Origin: Oikopleura dioica
Taxonomy: Eukaryota > Chordata > Appendicularia > Copelata > Oikopleuridae
Reading direction: 5' to 3'
DNA: 64,000 bases
Assembly: GCA_907165135.1 (NCBI GenBank)
Contig: OU015566.1
Span: forward strand, 10,958,157-11,022,156
Part shown: one piece after another, positions 59,343 through 64,000 of the stretch
How positions within the stretch are numbered: position 1 is the stretch's first letter
Layout: each line of letters opens with the position of its first letter
Made by a program: the position numbers and the translations under genes
Notes under the pieces: model-generated
What the model saw: the letters and a program-made list of their open reading frames with translations, nothing else
Database searches by the model: none
Told to the model about the DNA's origin: nothing

Positions 59343-59834
59343 AAGACTAAAAAGCACGGCCAAAAGCCCTCACGTCACAAACCCTCCTGAAAAAAAACCT
59401 ATCACTGCTCTTAAAAAACATTGATTCACCCTTCCTTCCTTCCCTCGGTTTTCCCCTATCACTGCACTATCCACTCAGAAACAAATGTTCCTCCAAATCA
59501 TTCAGAATCTTCTAACTCTTCTCTGTCACTTCTTATCAGAGAGAATAACACCCGCTGTACATGTCCCTGTCTTATCGAAAATTTCCCTGATAGTATCTTT
59601 TCCCCAAAAAGTTGTACTACTAAAAATAAGACAGACTTTTCGCTTCGCTTTCAATTCCTTCTGTATTCTTTCTTCAAGCTTTTTCGTTTCAAATTTTTCA
59701 AATGCTTTATTCAAAAAAATTCTAATTTCAAAATTTTAAATTTCCGCAATTTCAAAAGTTATAATTAATTTCAGCTAAAGATTCAGATTCTAACTTGCGC
59801 AATCATTTCATCTTTTCAGAGATAATCTGAATTT
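59343..59834. other. Intergenic region
   Basis: About 490 bp, strongly T/C-rich on the plus strand with low-complexity TTTC runs. Open frames here are composition artefacts. The last bases (TCTTTTCAGAGATAATC) contain an acceptor-like AG shortly before the SMN start. Confidence 0.45.
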
Positions 59835-60626
59835 ATGTCGAGCGCAAATTCGCCATTCGTGAAAGGTGAAAAGCGGATTTTCCGTGGTGCGGCAGGCGTG
59901 AACTTGGAATCGCGAAATTATGATAATCTTGGAGCGCCAGATGATTGGCAAGACGACTTGATATCGATTCTCTTCAGGAAGGCGATATCTTTGGACGAGA
60001 ATGTTTGTGACTCACTTGGTAAGCAATAAAATGAGAATCTTGATCAACCATTTTTCAGATGATTTGGAAGACGCATTTCAAGCGTTTGAAAGTACGCCTG
60101 GTCGTTTTGTTAACCCCAACCAGCAAGTTCGGAAAGTGTTCGCTAGCGATAAGGTCTACGGCGAGTGGGAAGTCGTTGGGGCAGCCACAGAAAGTCCGAG
60201 TCAAGGAGAGATCCTCAATTTATCGCAAATTAAAGAAGAACTCCGAGTCATTGAGGACGATCAAGGACAGGATTCGAAACATATCTGAATGTAGCTTTTT
60301 CGGCTTATGAAAGAATGGTTGAATAATCCAGGGAAGAAAAAGAGGAAGATTTTGATGTAGAAGAAGACGAGGAAGAAATTGATGAGAACTTCAACGAAAA
60401 ATCACCAGCAAAGACACGAAAAGTAATTATCATCTTGAGAGCCGTTTGTTTACCCTATTTTCAGACAGTAGAAAAGACGCACAGTCAGAGAGCCACATGG
60501 AAAGAAGAACGTGAAATTAGGACAGATTGGCCAGACGATTTGGCAGAAATGTGCCAATCCTGGTACCTGGCGGGGCAAAAGCTGGGAGTTTTTCTTCAAA
60601 AACAAGCCATGAAAAGTTCAAAATAG
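59835..60626 (+). CDS. SMN1: Survival motor neuron protein, short form without Tudor domain
   Basis: Four exons (59835-60018, 60059-60265, 60337-60422, 60465-60626) join in phase to 212 residues, against 294 in human. The third junction needs a GA donor (CAAG|GACAGG at 60266). The N-terminus has the Gemin2-binding pattern (PDDWQDDLISILFRKAI, compared with DDSDIWDDTALIKAYDKAV in human). The C-terminus has the YG-box oligomerisation helix with SWYLAGQKLGVFL, where the second and third Tyr/Gly positions have drifted. Between them is an acidic linker with no recognisable Tudor barrel, normally the largest domain and the binder of dimethylarginine on Sm proteins. The assignment rests on the two terminal motifs. 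CUL1 follows after 108 bp. Confidence 0.68.
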
Positions 60627-60733
60627 TGACATAAGTTTGAATTCTAGCAGAACTGCCGACCCAAGCTGTACATAAGATTTTCCATTTATCAAATCACAAA
60701 AGCGAAAGATTTCTAGCATCGTTTTACTTTCAG

Positions 60734-63700
60734 ATGTCAAGACAGCCGATCTCACTGGATGAGGTATGGAGAGGAACAGACAAAGAGCCCGGTTTGGAGC
60801 ACTCAATCGAGCGAATTTTCGCCCATGATTTCGAGAAGCAGGCGTACATGCATGCTTACACAAAGATCTTCAATTATTGCACTTCTTCAAGAAGTTCAAC
60901 GAACCCAATCGGCAGGAGCGCGACGAACAGAATTGGCTCAAGGATTAACAGAAGACCTAACGGAGAAAATGGAGTTAGCTCTTCAAATGATATGTTTATA
61001 GGATCGAGATTTAAAACTTCTCTTAAAATTTACTTAACACTAATTTTATTTTTCTATAAAGTAGCGTCAGCAATCTAATTATCTGATGGAGGGTCATTAA
61101 ACAGTTTTTATGAAAAGCCGTAGCGGCTTTTTTGTAAATGGAGCGGCGAAACGGCTTCTCCAAAATTTCTTTCTAACTCTTTTACTTCCAGCTTTCGATT
61201 ATTCTACATTTGAGCCATGTTTCTGGCGCATTCCTCTACAAATACTTATCATGTTCTGGATGATGTAAATTTTTGAATTTCAAAGTGCCGTACTTTTCCG
61301 CGGTACTCAAAAATCATCCAAAAGGAGAAAATTTTAGAGCGCAGTAACCTAAAATATGTGCACTTGAAATTCCGACGTTTCGCACCCGAACTTTTCAGCA
61401 TATCTTTTCAATTTTTCAATCTTGATCGAAGGCGGTGAACTCTACAAGAAACTGCGCAGCGTCATCGACGACAAGGTCACGTGTGTCTACAACGAGGCGA
61501 AAAAGGTCAGCGGAGTGGACATTCTAACTGACTACCACAAGAACTGGAAAGACTACAAGTTCTCGATTCGCGTTTTAAACGGCGTCGCTCAATATTTAAA
61601 CAAGCATTGGGTCCAACGCGAAAAGGAAGAACATGGCGGCCCAGACAGCGCGGTTCACGATGTCAGAAGCATGGGCATCGTCGCCTGGAGGGAAAATATG
61701 TACAGAAAGAATCTGGAGCCGATGATGGAGCAAATTATGAGGGTGATTGAGAAGGAAAGAGAAAATGAAGGAAGGAGTTTCTTAAGGGTTTCACCTAGGA
61801 TCGACAAGTCCCACCCGACACCCGATCGAAAACCGACGTTTTTGTCGGGTTTTTGTTGGATTCTGCCGACCCTACAAAAACCCGACGCTGAATTTTTGGC
61901 GACCCTATAAAATCGGGTTTTTATAGGGTCAATTATCGGATTTTTGTAGGGTATTTTCGTCGGGTTTCTCTTCGGGTTTACTCATCAGTTTGATTAAAGA
62001 TTGTACCCGAAATACTGTTAGCCAAAAATTATGTCTATTTTCGCCATTTTGGACTCATTTTACTTGTCAATTCAGAATTAACTTCAGTGTTGTGAGAACC
62101 CGACAAGAACCCGACAAAGACCCGATAAAAACCCGAAAAATACCCTGCAAAAACCCGAAAAATAGCCTACGAAAATCCGATAAAAACCCGACAAAAACCC
62201 GACGAAAACCCGACAAAAACCCGATCGGAAAAATCAGACTTGAAGAAAATCCGACGAAAACCCGATCCGGATTTCGGGGGCATTTGTCGATCCTAGGGTT
62301 TCACAGCCTATATTATATAGGCTATATAGTAGGGTTATATACCTAGGGCTTGTACCATTTTTAAAATTTTCCGATCATCAAAAAGCATTATGAAAATTCC
62401 GAAAAAGCGGACACTTCCCATCATCTACTGCTCAAAACGATTCTGCAAGAGTCCGTCTGCGAACTCGGCCTGGAGAAGAAAAACAACGAAAAAGACGCTA
62501 CCGGTCGTCCGGAGCGCGACCTCGGCGTCTACCGCGAAACCTTTGAAACCCGATTCTTGAAAGAGACGACCCAGTATTACCAAGCTGAGTCGTCAAGTTT
62601 TATTGAGAGGTTAGAAACATATTCATTTTTGAAAATTTGTTTTGAGTACTTAAAATTGAAAAAGGGGTTTCTTATTTGCATTCTTCAGCCACTCGCTGGT
62701 CGATTATCTCGTCAAGATTGAGAAGAGGTTTGAAGAGGAGGATCGACGCGTCAGAAGGTAAGAGGCTGGTCCCTTAAGTTTTGCCATGGGTAAGGGTCCC
62801 TTACTAAAGGGATCTAAGTGGAGATTTTCGGAGAAAACCGCAGTACATGAACACCTCGGTGGATTCTAATTTGACTATGATAATGGCAGTGGCATTTGGT
62901 GTCACCTTAATGCAAATTTAAAAACGATAATGATTGACCCGAGTTATGTAGTGATGAATCAACGTTTCTTCCTTCTTATTCCAAGAAATCTTATTCGAAG
63001 TCATAGTTTGTTATTGAGTAAATACTCTTTCCATTATTTTGTCCAGCTAAGTACTCGTCTTTTAACCGCACTTGTCCGCAGCCGCGCTCTTATCATCCCC
63101 AATTTTCCAGCTTACCTCTTCATCATCATCATCCCTATTTTCAGCTATCTGGACAGCTCGACAGGTCCGAAAGTGGAGCAGACGCTCGTAAAAGTGCTCA
63201 TAGAAGCACACATCGCAAGAATTCACGATGAATTCAAACCCATGGTCGAGCACGAGAAGATCGACGACTTGAAGAGGGTTTTCGCCCTTGTCAACAGAGC
63301 AGACAAATTTAGGAGCGAAAGCGATAAGAGCAATAATGTCAGCCCTTTTCTTGGTAAATAATAAGTATATTTCATCTGACGAATTATATGTTATTGGTGG
63401 GAATCGAACCCGTGCCGGTCTTATCCGAATTTTCAGACCCGATGCGAGATGCTTTCCGCCAACACGTAGTTTCCGAAGGAATCGCTGCTGTTGACGCAAT
63501 CAAAGAATCCGCCCTGGTCGACCCGAAAAACTACATCGACGCCGTCCTCACTGTGTATAAAAAATACTCAAAAGTCGTTCTCGACGCCTTTGCGTCCAGG
63601 GTTGAACATGTTCACGTTTTGCTAATTTGGAAAATTAGGTCTTATGAATTCCCTTTTGAAATTTTCTCAGAAGACATGATTTTTTGAATGTTGCAATAAA

Positions 63701-64000
63701 CCGCGACATTAATTTTCAACCCTTGAACAGAAAATGACTCTGGCTTCACAACGCAGCTAGATAGAGCGGCTTCGCATTTTGTGAACAAGTAAGTTGAGCA
63801 AAAGAAAATGAAAACAACAGACAATTGTTATCGTAAAAGAGCGAGTATGACTCTTCCGGAGGACAGTATTTTTTTCTTTGATAAAAACAGCGAGAAGATG
63901 AAACTTTGCTATTTATCAAGGAATTATCCTAAAATGCTGCCACAGAACGTGGTTTAGTTTAGAAGCTAGTAAGTCTTCACGACAAAATTACGCTCGCCGA
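60734..64000 (+). CDS. CUL1: Cullin, CUL1 type, 5' part (runs off the window)
   Basis: ACTTTCAG directly precedes the ATG. The N-terminus (MSRQPISLDEVWRG ... AYMHAYTKIFNYCTSS) matches the first cullin repeat with the Skp1-adaptor MYTHVYNYCT segment. Further exons: from 61,423 (ELYKKLRSVIDDKV ... FSIRVLNGVAQYLNKHWVQ), from 62,386 (YRETFETRFLKETTQYYQ), from 63,148 (YLDSSTGPKVEQTL, HIARIHDEFKPMVEH), from 63,436 (DPKNYIDAVLTVYKKYSKVV) and from about 63,732 (NDSGFTTQLDRAASHFVN). The C-terminal cullin-homology and neddylation region lies beyond the window. As scaffold of SCF ubiquitin ligases it joins Skp1-F-box to Rbx1. A transposon sits in the intron after the EKERENEG helix. Introns here (61,080-61,420; 62,770-63,140) are longer than typical. 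Confidence 0.88.
61795..62296. mobile_element. 502-bp inverted-repeat element, 8-bp target duplication
   Basis: The element begins CTAGGATCGACAA and ends TTGTCGATCCTAG, an exact 13-bp inversion. It is flanked by a perfect direct repeat GGTTTCAC at 61787-61794 and 62297-62304. The interior contains many copies of ACCCGACAAAA-like words, inverted (GTCGGGTTTTT) in the left third and forward in the right half, so the whole can fold back. No transposase frame. An 8-bp duplication is typical of hAT and P superfamilies; the internal array is foldback-like. It lies in an intron of the CUL1 gene, at or just after the splice donor. Confidence 0.88.

Noticed and set aside
59421-59768. Overlapping plus-strand open frames of 84-115 codons after NCKAP1
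   Set aside because: T/C-rich low-complexity DNA yields Phe/Leu/Ser-only peptides; no splice or start context.
61990-62346. 118-codon plus-strand frame rich in Lys, Pro, Asp and Thr
   Set aside because: Most of it translates the CCCGACAAAA repeat array of the transposon.

Overview
The window is animal nuclear DNA from a very compact genome. It has about 23 protein genes on both strands in 64 kb, most introns are 40-60 bp, and genes are often less than 150 bp apart. A pyrimidine-rich AG frequently sits directly before the start ATG, as expected of spliced-leader acceptors. About a dozen introns keep the reading frame only if cut at GA...AG or GC...AG. Together with the NBAS, TRAPPC8, NCKAP1, SMN, SRSF2 and HLCS homologues, this points to an appendicularian tunicate, most likely Oikopleura dioica or a close relative. 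The assignment rests on gene architecture and recalled family sequences; no database search was run.

Layout. 0-0.9 kb: fragments of an unrecognised minus-strand gene. 1.6-7.3 kb: a tight same-strand trio (GPATCH11, a small probably mitochondrial protein, a coiled-coil protein), the last split by a 1.55-kb foldback transposon. 7.5-8.9 kb: biotin-protein ligase. 9.4-14.0 kb: three same-strand genes (a 594-aa protein, a degenerate protein kinase, a 275-aa protein). 14.3-14.9 kb: a palindromic MITE. 15.0-15.6 kb: a membrane RING protein (minus). 15.9-26.8 kb: NBAS, a subunit of the ER Dsl1/NRZ tethering complex, with a roughly 640-residue acidic tail holding 12 tryptophan repeats. 27.1-28.9 kb: a 319-aa protein and a small multi-pass membrane protein. 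29.0-29.6 kb: a second palindromic MITE. 29.8-32.9 kb: two tandem secreted-protein paralogues (minus), one without its start codon. 33.4-35.7 kb: a TPR protein with a MITE in an intron. 35.8-38.1 kb: an NCAM-like adhesion protein (minus). 38.5-39.7 kb: a PP1 catalytic subunit (minus). 40.6-41.5 kb: SRSF2. 41.9-42.6 kb: an Mpv17-family protein. 42.8-47.7 kb: TRAPPC8. 48.0-53.8 kb: an ankyrin-repeat gene whose 3.6-kb intron contains a complete opposite-strand three-dsRBD gene. 54.1-59.3 kb: NCKAP1. 59.8-60.6 kb: a short SMN with no visible Tudor domain. 60.7 kb to the end: a cullin of the CUL1 type, interrupted by a 502-bp transposon and running off the window.

The genes are mostly housekeeping: membrane traffic (NBAS, TRAPPC8), actin control (NCKAP1), RNA metabolism (SRSF2, SMN, the dsRBD protein), protein phosphorylation and ubiquitylation (PP1, kinase, RING, cullin). 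They do not form one pathway. The most unusual features are the family of GA-AG introns with the shared boundary AG|GAA, the presence of inverted-repeat transposons inside such introns, the NBAS W-acidic tail, and the secreted paralogue that lost its ATG. I saw no tRNA, rRNA or CRISPR array.
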